From Hysterium pulicare CBS 123377 (taxonomy: Eukaryota; Ascomycota; Dothideomycetes; Hysteriales; Hysteriaceae), in NCBI GenBank assembly GCA_000467715.1, contig AJFK01000165.1, positions 1-64,000 of the forward strand: a stretch of DNA of 64,000 nucleotides, read 5' to 3'. The stretch's first letter is position 1; every line of letters begins with the position of its first letter. Positions 32,679 through 44,230 of this stretch are shown here, in pieces. The translations under genes were made by a program, and so were the position numbers. The notes beneath the pieces were generated by a model. The model did no database searches and was not told where the DNA came from. It saw nothing but the letters and a program-made list of their open reading frames with translations.

Positions 32679-34799
32679 ATGTTTATTTCTGTTATGAGAG
32701 GCGGGAACGCCTGGAAGTTGGTGTTGCCTCTCATAGTGTTCCATATCTGCCGAGTCGTCGCCGACGTGGATCCAATTGTGATCAAAGTGAGTGTGCTCCC
32801 CATCTCTTGGACGCAGTCTAATCCACGCGACCAGGGATCACACTTCTTCTACAAATCAAATGGCTCTGAGTTCTTTATACGTGGTGTCGCCTATCAGGAT
32901 AAAGGCAAATTGGCCACAGACTCTACGGTAGTGATTGATCCTCTCGCGGATGGACCAACATGCAAACGAGACATACCGTATCTCAAGGCTCTCCGCACCA
33001 ACGTCGTTCGCCTCTACGCCCTGGATCCCACTCGAGATCACTCAGCATGTATGAGTGCTTTTGCGGACTCAGGCATTTATGTCGTCGCGGATCTCGGCGG
33101 GCCTGGTTCTGCGTTCCTCAACGGATCTGCCCCAGCATGGAATACCGACCTATACGATTACTATACCGCCGTCGTTGATTCTATGGCTACATACAATAAT
33201 ACACTGGGATTCTTCGTGGGTACAGAGGTGGCAAACTTCGAGTCAAACCCCGAGGGCATGGTCTACGTCAAGGCTGCTGCGCGGGATATTAAGAACTACA
33301 TCCGTACCAACAAGTATAGGGCCATCCCGGTTGGCTATGCTGCAGCAGATTATCTAGCGCGCCAGATGGCCGATTATTTGAATTGCGATAAAAACTCGAT
33401 TGACTTTTATGGCTTGAACCTTTATTCATGGTGTGGAAAATCAACCTTCACAGAGTCCGGTTATAGTCAGAGGACAACCGAATTTGCGAACTACTCCATA
33501 CCAGCCTTCCTAGCTGAGTATGGCTGTAATTTGCCATCTTCGCGCAATTTCACGGAGGTTGCAGTTATATATGGTCAGCAGATGACTGGTGTCTGGTCAG
33601 GAGCGTCCGTGTATCAGTACTACAACGATTCCACCAACTTTGGTACCGTTCTTCTCATTTTATATCCTCGAACATTGATTTCTGGGTGCAAGCTAACATA
33701 GAAACTCAGGCCTGGTCAACGTGGACGGTGACACGGTTCAAAAGTTGGCTGACTACACGGGCCTCTCGACGCAAATGGCTTCTATAGCTCCATCATCTAC
33801 CAATTTAGCTTCCTATACTGTGTCGAACTCCCAAGCGAATTGTCCCGCATCGATTTCGTCTTGGAAAGCGATAGAGACATTGCCGCCCACGCCTTATTCA
33901 AGGCTTTGTACGTGCATGATGAATTCACTTAGCTGCGCTGCTAAGGCCAGTGTGGTGGATAATTGGTCAGATGATGAAGGAGGAAACTGGTTTGAATCTC
34001 TTTGTGGAACGGACAGTAGCTTGTGTAACGGCATTCTTAGCGATGGGAACAAGGGAACTTATGGTGCATTCAGGTAAGTACATCCCAAACCGTCGAATAC
34101 TCCCAGAGAGGGCCGCTCAAGCTAACAGTCCTATTCGGCAGCGTATGCAACGTTACTGAACAGGTATCCTGGGTATCGGACCAGTACTACCTATCCAAAG
34201 ATAACTCCAGCTCTTCTTGCGACTTAAATGGAACAGCAACACTCCAAACCCCACTGTTACCGCTCGATTCGGACTGTCGGATTCTTCTCGCTCAGGCTGG
34301 AGCAGCTGGTACAGGAACTATCACCTCGATTCCTCCCGCAACTGACACAGCAGCATCAGCGTCTCGTAGCATCAATGGAGTTCCCCAATCAACTGGAAGC
34401 ACAACTCCCAATCCGAATCAAAGCAAAGGCCCCGCCGCCTCCGGCCTCTCCGTCGGAGCAAAGGCCGGCATTGGACTTGGAGTAGCGCTGGTCATAATTC
34501 TGGCACTTCTAGGGATACTGTTCCTCTTAAATCGCAAGAAAAAGGCACAAAAAGCAGCTGTGGCAGGTCCACCGGCATCTGGAGCGCAGGAAAATGGATA
34601 CCAGAAGCCTGAATTGGACGGTCAACAGGTGAATCACGCGCAGATCAAACGTGTAGAGTTGGCAGGGAACAACGTTGGGGAATTGGATGGTGGTGGGCTT
34701 CCGCCGCAAGAAATGGAGGGTTCTGGTCCCGGTGCGGGGACAAATACCAACGCTCAGCACAAAATGCCTGGGAGTGAGCAGATGGAACGTTACGGATAG
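32679..34799 (+). CDS. GH72 beta-1,3-glucanosyltransferase with X8 domain and transmembrane tail (GAS/GEL family)
   Basis: Elongates and branches cell-wall beta-1,3-glucan outside the plasma membrane. Exons 32679-32786, 32835-33642, 33710-34073 and 34142-34799 (introns 48, 67 and 68 bases) give 645 residues. Signal peptide: about 1-27 (KLVLPLIVFHICRVVA). The GH72 domain shows FFIRGVAYQ, TNVVRLYALDP, the acid/base Glu in GTEVAN and the nucleophile Glu in FLAEYGCN. The second splice restores FGLVNVDGDTVQKL. A Cys-rich X8/CBM43 module follows (SRLCTCMMNSLSC ... SLCNG ... VCNVTE), then a Ser/Thr/Pro linker. The C-terminus is unusual: in place of a terminal GPI signal there is a membrane helix (IGLGVALVIILALLGILFLL), a stop-transfer NRKKK and about 85 hydrophilic residues. 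Intron 1 is 48 bases with no stop. Confidence 0.93.
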
Positions 34800-35175
34800 A
34801 GAACAGAATTTGCGCACGCGTATTTGGGGAATGTATATATACGAAATCTGGGCATCTAAAGGGAAGCTGACGATAAAGTTAAAATGTAATACACCAATTC
34901 CTGCTACTCTTAGTTTAACTCTGAGAGGGTGAGAGACAACCTATGAACACAACCTTTTCGAAATGTAAACTGTGAATATAGATCGAGATAATGAGATGGC
35001 GGACCTGCTCCGTAGCTAGGTTGCCCCGCCCCGAACGAACTCAGACGTCAGACTTCGGCGCGTCTTCCTTTCCCTTTGACACTTGACGAGCCACGCTGTC
35101 TTTGTGGACCTACACTCATTCTATCCAGCCACGTACCATGATTTACGTTACATACGCTCCTTGATTTCGTTCAGG
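34800..35175. other. Intergenic region
   Basis: A 376-base spacer with the GH72 3' UTR and the J-domain gene promoter. No other feature. Confidence 0.45.
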
Positions 35176-36443
35176 ATGGCCGAAATCAATCTACCCTTAG
35201 ATACCATAGGGCCCTTCTTTATCTGGCAGTTTCTCATTCCCATAGTCTGTGCATCTCCACGTAATGCGGATAGAGATTTGAACTAACAATCCGGAATTTA
35301 GGCCTCGGGATGGCTTCAAACAATTCTCTATGGCATATTCATCCGTGCTGGTGACCCTAAACCGCCGCCCGGCTCGCCCAGATACATTAGACATCGACGA
35401 AACCTCTTGATAACCATCTACGTCGCATATTTTCTCTTCACCATCTACGAAGTCGACTATACTCTACAAAGAACAGGAAATGCATACAATGACTTGGGTG
35501 TACCTCTCACCGTGGATGATCGGGGGCTAGCATCCAAATTCAGGACGTTGTGAGCTGGAAATGCTTCTTGGATATTGAGATTGCGCTGACAGGTATGACA
35601 GGACCGTACGATATCATCCAGACAAGGTTGGTACAAAGGTGAACCGAGAAGCTGCCAACGACTACTATGTACATCTCAAATATGGCCGGGACATAATTGC
35701 CGACCCCGTCAAACGCTTTGCATACGATAGATTTGGACCGGAGATACTCCAGCAATGCCGGCAATGCCTCACCGCTCGCGAATATGTCAATCACGCTCTG
35801 ATCGTTATATTGTGGTCATACGGTCCCCTTTTAGCTATTATGCTCGCAGTGAACACGCTTGGTTTTCTCAAGGACGGCGCCTACGTACGTTCTCTGGTCA
35901 CTTTCGCATACATCGATAACTGATATTTGACAGTGGCGATACCTTGCAATTCTGGCCCTTGCAACGTTCGAAGCCCGCACCGCTATGCGCCCAGATCATC
36001 CTCCGATCATCACGAACCTATTCAACCCTCTATTGACAACATTCGGCCTCCGCCCCGCATACCTCCCCTTTCAGGTCATTCATCTTGCTCGCAAGGTCTC
36101 CCTCTCAATTGCCCAATTCCTCGGCCTCCTTATCCCTCTATACCGCCAGCAACCCCAACAAGCTGTACCTTCAACTGACGATTCCGAACAAGCGAGACAT
36201 AAACAACTGGATAGACTATCAGTCTTTGCAAGGGAGGCACAATTGGATGCGTCAAGGCTACTGGATCTGGAGTCCACACCGTTTAGGGAAGATGAGAGAG
36301 CGAAGAGTGAGCTTAGGGAGGCACTGAAGAAGTACATGGTGCAGAATGTGGTACATCAAGAGAAGGATGTGCGGAATGCAATAGGCGTTTCGATAGCAAG
36401 GAGAAGAGTTGGAGTTCCAGCTGGGGCAAAAGGGAATAGATGA
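35176..36443 (+). CDS. Membrane-anchored J-domain (DnaJ/Hsp40) protein
   Basis: Co-chaperone that stimulates Hsp70 ATPase, here held in a membrane, probably the ER. Exons 35176-35244, 35302-35549, 35602-35884 and 35934-36443 give 369 residues. The second splice restores FRTLTVRYHPDKVG with the catalytic HPD at about 111-113; YNDLGV before it and RDIIADPVKRFAYDRFGPE after it complete the J domain. Membrane segments are predicted at about 8-30 (FFIWQFLIPI across the first splice), 55-75 (LLITIYVAYFLFTIYEV), 165-190 (ALIVILWSYGPLLAIMLAVN) and 205-220. The C-terminus is a charged helical tail (QARHKQLDRLSVFAREAQ). The first donor (GTCTGT) is weak but keeps the frame. The architecture resembles fungal ER J-proteins rather than Sec63 (no Brl domain). 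Confidence 0.85.
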
Positions 36444-38097
36444 GCAACATTTCGAATAAAATGTAGCAACAGTCACTATTTGCTTTGACTTCTTAGCCTA
36501 TTCGTCATGACACGACAACAGCACCAACCGTAAGCTAACGGAATCGAGAAGCAATTAGATCCTTCTTCGACTCTTTTGCAGAGTCATGGCTTCCTCCATG
36601 CCACCCTTGCAAAGTTCTATGCTCCTTCCAGACGAGCAATAATCAGTCCGTATAACCTGCCCCAATATGCAAAGGCACCAACCACCCCATCGCTGTCCAC
36701 GCCCAATTCTCGCTCTCAATTTCGCCGTTGCACAGCTATGGAACTTCAAGTCGTTGCCACAAAGTCCTACTGTTGGGGGGTTTCCATCTTAAGACCAGAA
36801 GAAGCATGGGTAGCGTCCTTACTAGAGCTCGGAAACTGCGCTCAAAAATCGTGCATTTAAGTTCAGAGACCATGACAGGTTTGAACATGACGTATTCAGT
36901 ACAGGCTTTTTCGGGATCGGATAAAATTTCATCTTTAGCTTACTTCACGGAAGTCATGGACTTGGCTACTTTCTCTGGAATCGTTGTGATGAAAGTTTCG
37001 TTGCAAATGTGCAGGTTAGAGCAGAAGGAGCAGCACCCGAGCTTGGAAAGATATCATGTTCTTTCAATAGAACTATCCAGACCAAATTCGACGGTATGAT
37101 CTCAGATCAACTTTTACTGCCGAAGCCATCCAAATTGTTGCGGAGGAAGGAGACGGGGAAAGAGTTGAACACCCGCCATGCCATTGCGAAGTTTGCTTCC
37201 ATCACCTCGTACAGTGTACGTTTGTGAGCTTTAAGCATGGAAGAAGACGCAATTAACAGCTTTTTGGACGGGTTAGATGATAGGAAGTTCGAGTTCGGAT
37301 AAGTACGGAGGCCTTCGAATATAGAGAGGTGCATCCATAGAGGGCCTGCATGTCTATTTGCATCATGACGCACATTTGTAAGTTGAGGCTTCAGATAATT
37401 ACCAACGATTAGTGAATATAGGCAGGAAATGGTGTATATAGAAGCTAGTTCTTGTTGGTAACCGTATGATGTTGAAGCATCGGATCTGCACGTGATTGAC
37501 TCTCGTCTTACCTAGGTACCTTACAGCTTACACGAACTCATAGGTTTGCTACATCTTGAGTCTCTTCATCTGCTGATTATTGAACTTAGACCGAAGTATA
37601 GTCTACGTCGTTCTTCTCTCAATGTTCTTATTCGAGACTTTCAAGCGCCGACTACTTATATCACGTGATTTCATTTAGCGTTTCCAGACGTCCAAGCTTT
37701 CCACACACTTCAACTTCTTCTCTTTCGTCTCGCTCCCCTCTCTGTCAATGTCGTAACTGCAGCATGTTCGATCCGTATGGGGAGACCGCAGTGCATCATC
37801 ATGGCGCACAAAATAACGGAGAACCAATTGATAAACATCCAGCATTGTACAGATGGCAACACACGCGTAGATGGTCACACTCCGTTTTGGACACAGTTCG
37901 TCGACACTCCAATCGATGTCAATTCATCTTGTTACAGTTCCTCCTGCATATTTCAAGCTGAAATGGTGCAACCTCAGACATGTCGAGCCGGCGAAATTCC
38001 CTTCGGGCTCCTGAATTTCTGATTTCGAGCGTTGATTCCACCCTCACCATACTTCAGTCTCTAATCCAAGCTTTTGCATTCAAGTCATTTGTTACTT
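36444..38097. other. Intergenic region
   Basis: About 1.65 kb. Plus frames at 36576-36860, 36728-37099 and 37665-37961 overlap in different frames and show no motif. The last 400 bases are promoter-like (CT-rich near 37715-37745) for the downstream membrane-protein gene. Nothing else is recognised. Confidence 0.4.
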
Positions 38098-41030
38098 ATG
38101 GCGCTAGCAGCTACCACGTCCTCTTCCCTTACACTCTCCAATTTCCCGGCCGCGCAGCCTACATCTCAATCTTCGCATTTCGCCGGTGATGACTTCTCCA
38201 ATAATCTCCTGAGCGACCTCGCCCCTCTTCTTACACTGTTCGGCGAACAAGTTACAAAACAGTTCTTGAGTATGTCGATGGGTTGGGCCGATAACATTCT
38301 TCTCGCTATGGGCCCTTTAGGTATTATGACAGTAGTGGTGAGCACCATACGAGTTGGCGGTGTGAAGTCTTTGAAAGCCATCGTAGGAAGGTAGGCATTG
38401 TGTAGCTACATGAATGTAGATACCTACACTCTTGCTGAAGATCATCAGAGCACGCGAAAGCAGGTCGACCGCAGAGGCCGAGCTTCTTACCTCCACCTCG
38501 TCCGATGTTTGTGAGCTGTGGAGTGGTCAGGAGATTGTTCGACAGATTGGTGCCCCAGACACCAAAGAGCTAGTTATTGTTTATGATGGCGGCTATTGCC
38601 CTATGATTATGGATCTTGCCAGTGCCTATGGGAACTACGTCGTCGAGGCGACTGGCCAAAAACAGTTTTCCGTGGAAGATTTGCAGCGATTGGCAAATGG
38701 AGCTCCTAACATAGGCCTAAATGTCCAAGGATGCACCAGTTCTGAAGTTGAACTATGGTGTTATGTACTGGTCGGGACTATTGTTCAAGTATTTGCCTTG
38801 GTCTTTCCGGCAGTCAGCACTTATCACTGGAAATGGCTAAAGGGTGGATTCCCTATCGCATCATACGGGTATCCATGCTACCTTCTTGGCTCCATCGCCA
38901 TAATCACTGGGGTGGCTCTTTGTTCCCATGTCATTGAGGGGAGCACGACTGAATTCGAATTCATTCGGAGGGACGAGATTACTGCGCCCATACAAGTGAT
39001 CCGGCTGCAAAGATCATGTACTGTCAGCGAGCAACATTTTGATTCCTACGTTATATTCAATGCTCCCGGCCAAATGCGACTTCGGATGTCTAGATCGAAC
39101 GGAAAGAACTACAGGTCAGTCCAGCTGTCTCTATATCACCGCTTGTTCAGTCATCTTTCTTGACTTATCAATCATTCGAGAATAGACGCCAAAGCTAGGA
39201 ATCATAATCAATACCAGTCAATAGTTATCCTGTTATACGCACGTTCGTCTCATCCGTGGCATGACATCATCACTCATCTCTCTTCGAGCCTCTTTCTAAT
39301 GATATGTCACTTGTTTCCTTTGCTACCCCTTTCCAACCACGTAACTCTGACTCGCCATAAGAGAGATGTTGTCGCTATTATTAGGTCGCGTAAAACGCTC
39401 CAGACTGAATGACTAATTCTTTCTTAGTAAAGTAGCTGCCATTTCCACTTTTGTAACGATCGCCGGATTCATTTTTCAATTCGTTGGACTACGTGCGCTC
39501 CACTGGTCGGCTACAATCCTCTCTTTAGGTGTAACTTTGATGATGACAAGTGTGCGAGCATGGGTTCGCCGTGGACTGGCGCGCGACCCGGTATGCCTTC
39601 CCCTCCCCAAAAGTGATGAACTGGCTTGGATGGCGTTGTTCATTGACTACCGCTTCTGCGCTGCCGAAATTATGGAAAGTCCACAGCTCGATCATTCCGA
39701 GAACGCTTTGCGCAAGGATATTGAGCGTTTCAGACCACATTTCGAAATTCTCACAGCTGGTTTCCTCGGCGATGCGTGGCATCAGCCTCCCGATATCACT
39801 TTGGTTTCCCCGGCTACATCATTCAAAGCCCAATTACCCCAATTCAGAACGGCTCCAGCAGCCATCCGCGAACTCGAGCTTATGAGTGACCTGCAGAAGC
39901 TTATGACTGCATCTGGAAATGCGCCGGATCTTGCGAACGAGCTAGTTGTCGCAATGGAGAATTTCATGAACATGGCCAGCAATAATCCAGACATTAAATG
40001 GCGCTACCCTCCGGACGAGGTGATATGGTGTGTGGGTGTTACTCATGATGTGCCTGACTGCACTCAAACATCAAGCCCTGGATTCAATATGACCCGGCGA
40101 CTTGGCTCATGCCTACTGCAATTGGAACTCGATAATCCCGGCAGTTCGACCAAGGGCCACCTGAAATGGATTGTCATCTCGGCGAAGGCTAAGATCCGTG
40201 CGTTACTCTCTTTGTCCTCTTTCAGCCTTGGCGTTCGTATGAATGAGCACGATGCAATAATACGAGACGAGGTTATTGATTTAAATGCTGGCATGGAAAC
40301 CACCAAAACAGATGAAGGATTCTTGCGAATTATTGCTCATACAGGCCTAAACCCCATAAATGAGACTTTGTTGACCTACTCGCACTGGATGAATACGCCT
40401 CTGTTTCGTTGTCCGATACCGAATGGTAAGGTGGCTTGCACGTTGGAGAGCCCAAAGGGCATTCATGGTTGGCCAGTCTATGGACTCCAATACTCCTCAT
40501 TGACGGTGAGCGGAGATGATATCGAAAAGAAATCGCGGAGCTCCCAGTGTTCTGATCACTCACGCGCTCCATCCTTATGGCAACCAATTCAATTTCACCC
40601 ACCAGGAACTGAGTCAACTGAAATCGCAATACATTCTTTAAATACAGCGCAGGTGGAATTCGCGCTGGAAATCATCTCTCCGTTTGTGCTAGAGATAGTT
40701 TCCAAGATGTCCAGCATAGGGGGCACAGTCAGCCAAAGAGAGCGACCGTCTCCAGCAGCTGAGTGGCCGGTGGTGTCAGATACAGTCTTCGAAAACTCGG
40801 TAGTCACCTCTCTGATGAACGTTTTACTGGAGAGTGCTCCCACGCTATTCCAAAACAGGCTAGTCGCTGAAGTCGTTGTCGTCCCAGCTTTTCTTAGGTA
40901 TAATTTGCTTTTGGAGAAACCAGATACTGCCTCCGAGATGCAAAAAGGTCCGCAGTATGATCGGAACGCGATGTGGCAGGGCCCAATTGAAGATGGCGAT
41001 GACCTATCGCATATTGATCCTTCCATTTGA
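38098..41030 (+). CDS. Large fungus-specific membrane protein of unknown function
   Basis: Exons 38098-38390, 38449-39114 and 39428-41030 (introns 58 and 313 bases) give 853 residues. The ATG at 38098 is the first in frame. The N-terminus (LAPLLTLFGEQVTKQFLSMSMGWADN, cited here in part) with LAMGPLGIMTVVVSTIRVGG and VGRARESRSTAEAELLTSTS resembles, from memory, the N-terminal region of large ascomycete accessory proteins that often carry C-terminal ankyrin repeats; none is seen here. Membrane segments: about 60-78, about 210-232 (YVLVGTIVQVFALVFP), about 250-275 (YPCYLLGSIAIITGVAL) and a pair at about 322-362 (ISTFVTIAGFIFQFVGL, ATILSLGVTLMMTSV). The C-terminal 490 residues look soluble and are unrecognised. 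No catalytic motif. The phase-2 joins keep the frame exactly. Confidence 0.72.
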
Positions 41031-41557
41031 GCATTAGTATTCAAGGGTTGTCCTCTGGATATTTCCTGGTGAATTAGCTCTTCATGCCCTTGCCCCTCGC
41101 TTGGCAGGTGACGAGATGGGCTGATACGCAAACTTCTCACTCTTCATTCCAAGCCTGTATTCCTATCTTCAGGCCGTGCAATATATGGTCGGCGTTCCGA
41201 TGACCAGGTGACTCCTGCGGCTGTGTCGACGTATTATTTACTCTTAAACGGGGCTATGGCTATTGGTGTGGTCATCCGAACCCCTGCAAGAGATGGTCAT
41301 TTCTAAGCAGTCCTCGATGGATACCGAAAAATTGTGATTTTGCATTAGGATTTCAAGGTATCACGTACGAGACCTGGTTGGGACCTTCATTCACCGGAAT
41401 CTACTGTTGTCTCTTCAATTCCATATCATTCACTGCTTGTTCTAATTTCTCTCACGAGTCGAGACACGACATTCCTCTTTCACTTCTCAGATTATACTTA
41501 GCTAAGCTTTACAAATCAATTACCAGTTACCTTCTCTTTACTCTCACAACCACGACC
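41031..41557. other. Intergenic region
   Basis: A 527-base spacer. The frame of the next gene is open upstream to 41378 but that part looks non-conserved. CT-rich tract near 41460-41550 suits a 5' UTR. Nothing else seen. Confidence 0.45.
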
Positions 41558-43210
41558 ATGGTTTCAAATCAACGGCCACTCAAAACCCTCTCCAAGCGGG
41601 GGGTGACACCAATCCCGATCCCTCGGACAACAGCGCATCGCTACACTAGTTCAGGTCATTGGTTCTTCGACCTGCCTTCAGAGTTACGGATCATGATCTA
41701 TGCAATACTGTTTCTGCCTGGATCCAGAAATGTCCTCCTTTTGGTTAAACGAAGGCACCACCTCAAACCAGACAGAATCATCAAGGACTTTCCCCCTACC
41801 GCAAACCTTCTCCTTACCTGCCGGAAGATCTACTATGAGGTTTTGCCAATCATATATGGGGACAACAAGTTTGAATTCATCTCCGGGTCAGAAACGCCAA
41901 CTTGGTACGACGGTGAGCCGTTACCGTCTCCACGAAACGTTGCATCCTGGTTCAACGACATTGGCTTCAGTGCCGAGTACCTCAAGCACGTGACGATCGT
42001 TCTTCCAGGCAATTGCATGTGTGAAGAATCCTTCCGCGAGGAGATCTACATATACGACAAGATCAACGTTCTTCCTCTCCTGAAAATCAAGTGGAAGCAT
42101 CCCAATTGTACATTCACCTTCATTATACAGGAGAAACAGACTCATTGCCCTCAAGGGTTTAGTCCAGTCGCAGGTACAGCCCACTTTCCAATTGCGGCGC
42201 ACAGGCTCACAAATTTACTTGTCACTCTGCCTTTGAAATTCTCCGGGGTTCAGAAGTATTTGCATGCCAATCTATTGAGGGCAATATTCGTCAACTGGGA
42301 CGGAACCGAAGGACGGGTGGCGTATGGCTTTCCCAAGATACTATATAACGAGTCATTTACAGCTTCGGATTCCGGCCGAATGGTGATAGAAGATCCTCTG
42401 AGCAAAGCTCACTTCTCTCGATTACCCGCAACCGTGCATAGGCGCATCTTCGGTTTCCTACTTCTGCTTCCCAACGAAGTGGTCGCTTCTAAGTTTGACG
42501 AGACGCAGATTGAGCTTCTTTGCCCCGATATGCGCCTCGCACCTCTTTTTCATCTGTCGCCCAAGAAGCCGGAGGCCATCTTCTACTTGGTGAATACTTT
42601 CATCGTTAAACTGATGACGACAAAAGTGGAAACGTCTTTCTCTGGCTTCCAAGCCTTTTATAATTGGTACCAGTCGCCGGAGTACAGATGGCATGCCCAT
42701 CAAATTCTCCGCGTAAAACTTGTGCTGGATTTCTCTCTCGATCAAATGACCACTCTACACGATATCCGCATCAACATCAGGGCATTTCTCTTTTACGTCC
42801 AGGAGCTATTACTCAACTATGACCGGGAAGAGGAGGATTCCGTCTTCAACGTGCACTGCTCAATCAACGTCGCCGGCATAGAGTCTCTGCAGAATGCCTT
42901 TTCTCTCAAGCACCTTCTTCGTCACTCTTACAAGGCCTTGGGAAAATGGCGATGGGAAAACAACCAGAGAGACTATCTCCCGTGCCCAAATATATGGATT
43001 GATGGGCATGGGGAGGTGAAGGCTATATCCGAATGGCATGAGGAAGACGCTTTTGAAGAGGATGAAGAGGAACTCAACGTTGAGAACGAGCTACAAGATG
43101 GCAGTGTTGAGTGTAGTGAGTCTGATGTTGAGAGAGAATATCGAGCTAAGATGGATACTTTGGTTCAGAATATGCTCTCTGAGGGTTGGAAGTGGCTGTC
43201 ACTTGAGTAG
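41558..43210 (+). CDS. 2EXR/F-box-like protein
   Basis: 550 residues from the ATG at 41558, which sits in a strong ACCATGG context; an in-frame extension to 41378 exists but is unlikely. The N-terminal third has the fungal 2EXR-type pattern: FFDLPSELRIMIYAILFLPG (about 31-50), then LLLTCRKIYYEVLPIIYGDNK (cited in part, about 87-106), the degenerate F-box-related motif common in ascomycete expansions. The remainder is mixed alpha/beta with no known domain and ends in an acidic tail (HEEDAFEEDEEEL, then ECSESDVEREY). No introns, signal peptide or membrane segment. It may recruit targets to a ubiquitin ligase, but this has not been shown for the 2EXR family. Confidence 0.8.
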   Translation: MVSNQRPLKTLSKRGVTPIPIPRTTAHRYTSSGHWFFDLPSELRIMIYAILFLPGSRNVLLLVKRRHHLKPDRIIKDFPPTANLLLTCRKIYYEVLPIIYGDNKFEFISGSETPTWYDGEPLPSPRNVASWFNDIGFSAEYLKHVTIVLPGNCMCEESFREEIYIYDKINVLPLLKIKWKHPNCTFTFIIQEKQTHCPQGFSPVAGTAHFPIAAHRLTNLLVTLPLKFSGVQKYLHANLLRAIFVNWDGTEGRVAYGFPKILYNESFTASDSGRMVIEDPLSKAHFSRLPATVHRRIFGFLLLLPNEVVASKFDETQIELLCPDMRLAPLFHLSPKKPEAIFYLVNTFIVKLMTTKVETSFSGFQAFYNWYQSPEYRWHAHQILRVKLVLDFSLDQMTTLHDIRINIRAFLFYVQELLLNYDREEEDSVFNVHCSINVAGIESLQNAFSLKHLLRHSYKALGKWRWENNQRDYLPCPNIWIDGHGEVKAISEWHEEDAFEEDEEELNVENELQDGSVECSESDVEREYRAKMDTLVQNMLSEGWKWLSLE

Positions 43211-43350
43211 AATAATAGTCTCAGGTAAGACAAGGATGGATATTCTCAAGTTTGGGCAGGTGTCGTTGAATTGAAATCGAACGCTGGTAATATTGTGGTT
43301 GCAGTACGAGGAAGTTTGTTTGTACTGCAGCGGGGTGAGCGGCCCGCAAG

Positions 43351-43478
43351 TACCCATAGCCACGATTTCAAGCTATAGCAGCCCAGCCGTGCCTTGCATA
43401 TGTAGTGCTTCACTGTCTCTACCGATAACTCAACGACTATAGTCCGTAATATGCTGTTCTCGATCTTCTGGGTGCTTG
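43351..43478 (+). repeat. Short dispersed repeat, copy 2
   Basis: Aligns in the same orientation with 44508-44640 (shared blocks AGCTATAGCAGCCCAGC versus AGTTATAGTAGCCTAGC, CTGTCTCTAC versus CTATCTCTAC, TAGTCCGTAATATGCTGTTC versus TAGTCTGTAGTATACTATTC). Differences are mostly C/T and G/A. A third member lies near 5165-5260. Directly abuts the permease pseudogene. Confidence 0.6.
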
Positions 43479-44230
43479 GAGATGGTAAACACTTCCTCCT
43501 TCTCCTGCTCTCCACAGATGCTCCGGTTTGTCCATCTTAATCATACCGATAAAATTCCAGTTTCCCAATTGGACGTCAACGGAGATGTCTTCGATTCCCG
43601 CATCCAAGGAGGCATCCTTGCCCACGGTCTAAACGGCATGCTCGCCGCGCTCATGACCATCACACCCATGTCCACTTTTGCCCAGAACAACGGCGTAATC
43701 GCTCTACCCGGTGCGCCAACCGCAAAGCCGGATACTGCTGCTGCATGCTCCTCATTATAATGGGCGTTTTTGCCGAAATCGCCGCCGCGCTCGTTGCGAT
43801 CCCGACCTCGGTGCTCGGAGACATGACAATCTTTCTGTTCTGCGCTGTAGCCGTGTCCGGTATGGCTATCATAGCGCGCTGCCCTTTCAACTGACGCAAC
43901 CGCTTCATCCTCACTGCTTCTCTGTCGGTAGGCTATGGGGCCACGCTCGTGCCGACGTGGTTCTCGTCTGTGTTTACGTACAAGTGCGATAGTAAGAGTC
44001 TGCAAGGCTTCTACGACGCCATTGTGCTTGTCATGGAGACAGGGTTTGCCGTCACGACCCTGATTGCTATTATTTTGAATTCTAGTACCAGCGAGGAAGT
44101 GGAGCAGGATGCTACGGAGCTGGATGGCAAAGTCGCCGATCATGATGAGGTTGTCAGGGAGTCTGATGTTGAGAAGGCATCTGTGGGCAAGAGAGCACAA
44201 GCCACTAACTCTATGACTTTGGAAGATTGA
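43476..44230 (+). pseudogene. Decayed xanthine/uracil (NAT/NCS2) permease, C-terminal half
   Basis: Remnant of a UapA/UapC-type nucleobase-ascorbate transporter, a plasma-membrane purine/H+ symporter. Three successive plus-strand frames carry family motifs in order: RIQGGILAHGLNGMLAALMT and STFAQNNGVIAL (the QNxGxxxxT signature), then GVFAEIAAALVAIPTSVLGDMT with FLFCAVAVSGM, then SLQGFYDAIVLVMETGFAVTTLIAI and an acidic, Ser-rich tail to a stop at 44228-44230. Frame changes occur near 43705 and between 43890 and 43950. Roughly the first 330 residues expected for this family of about 580 are absent: the repeat at 43351-43478 sits where they should be. It is a broken host gene, not functional as it stands. 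Confidence 0.8.

Noticed and set aside
36576-37227. Overlapping plus-strand frames of 72-123 codons
   Set aside because: Three frames compete over the same DNA, none has a motif, and no intron model joins them.
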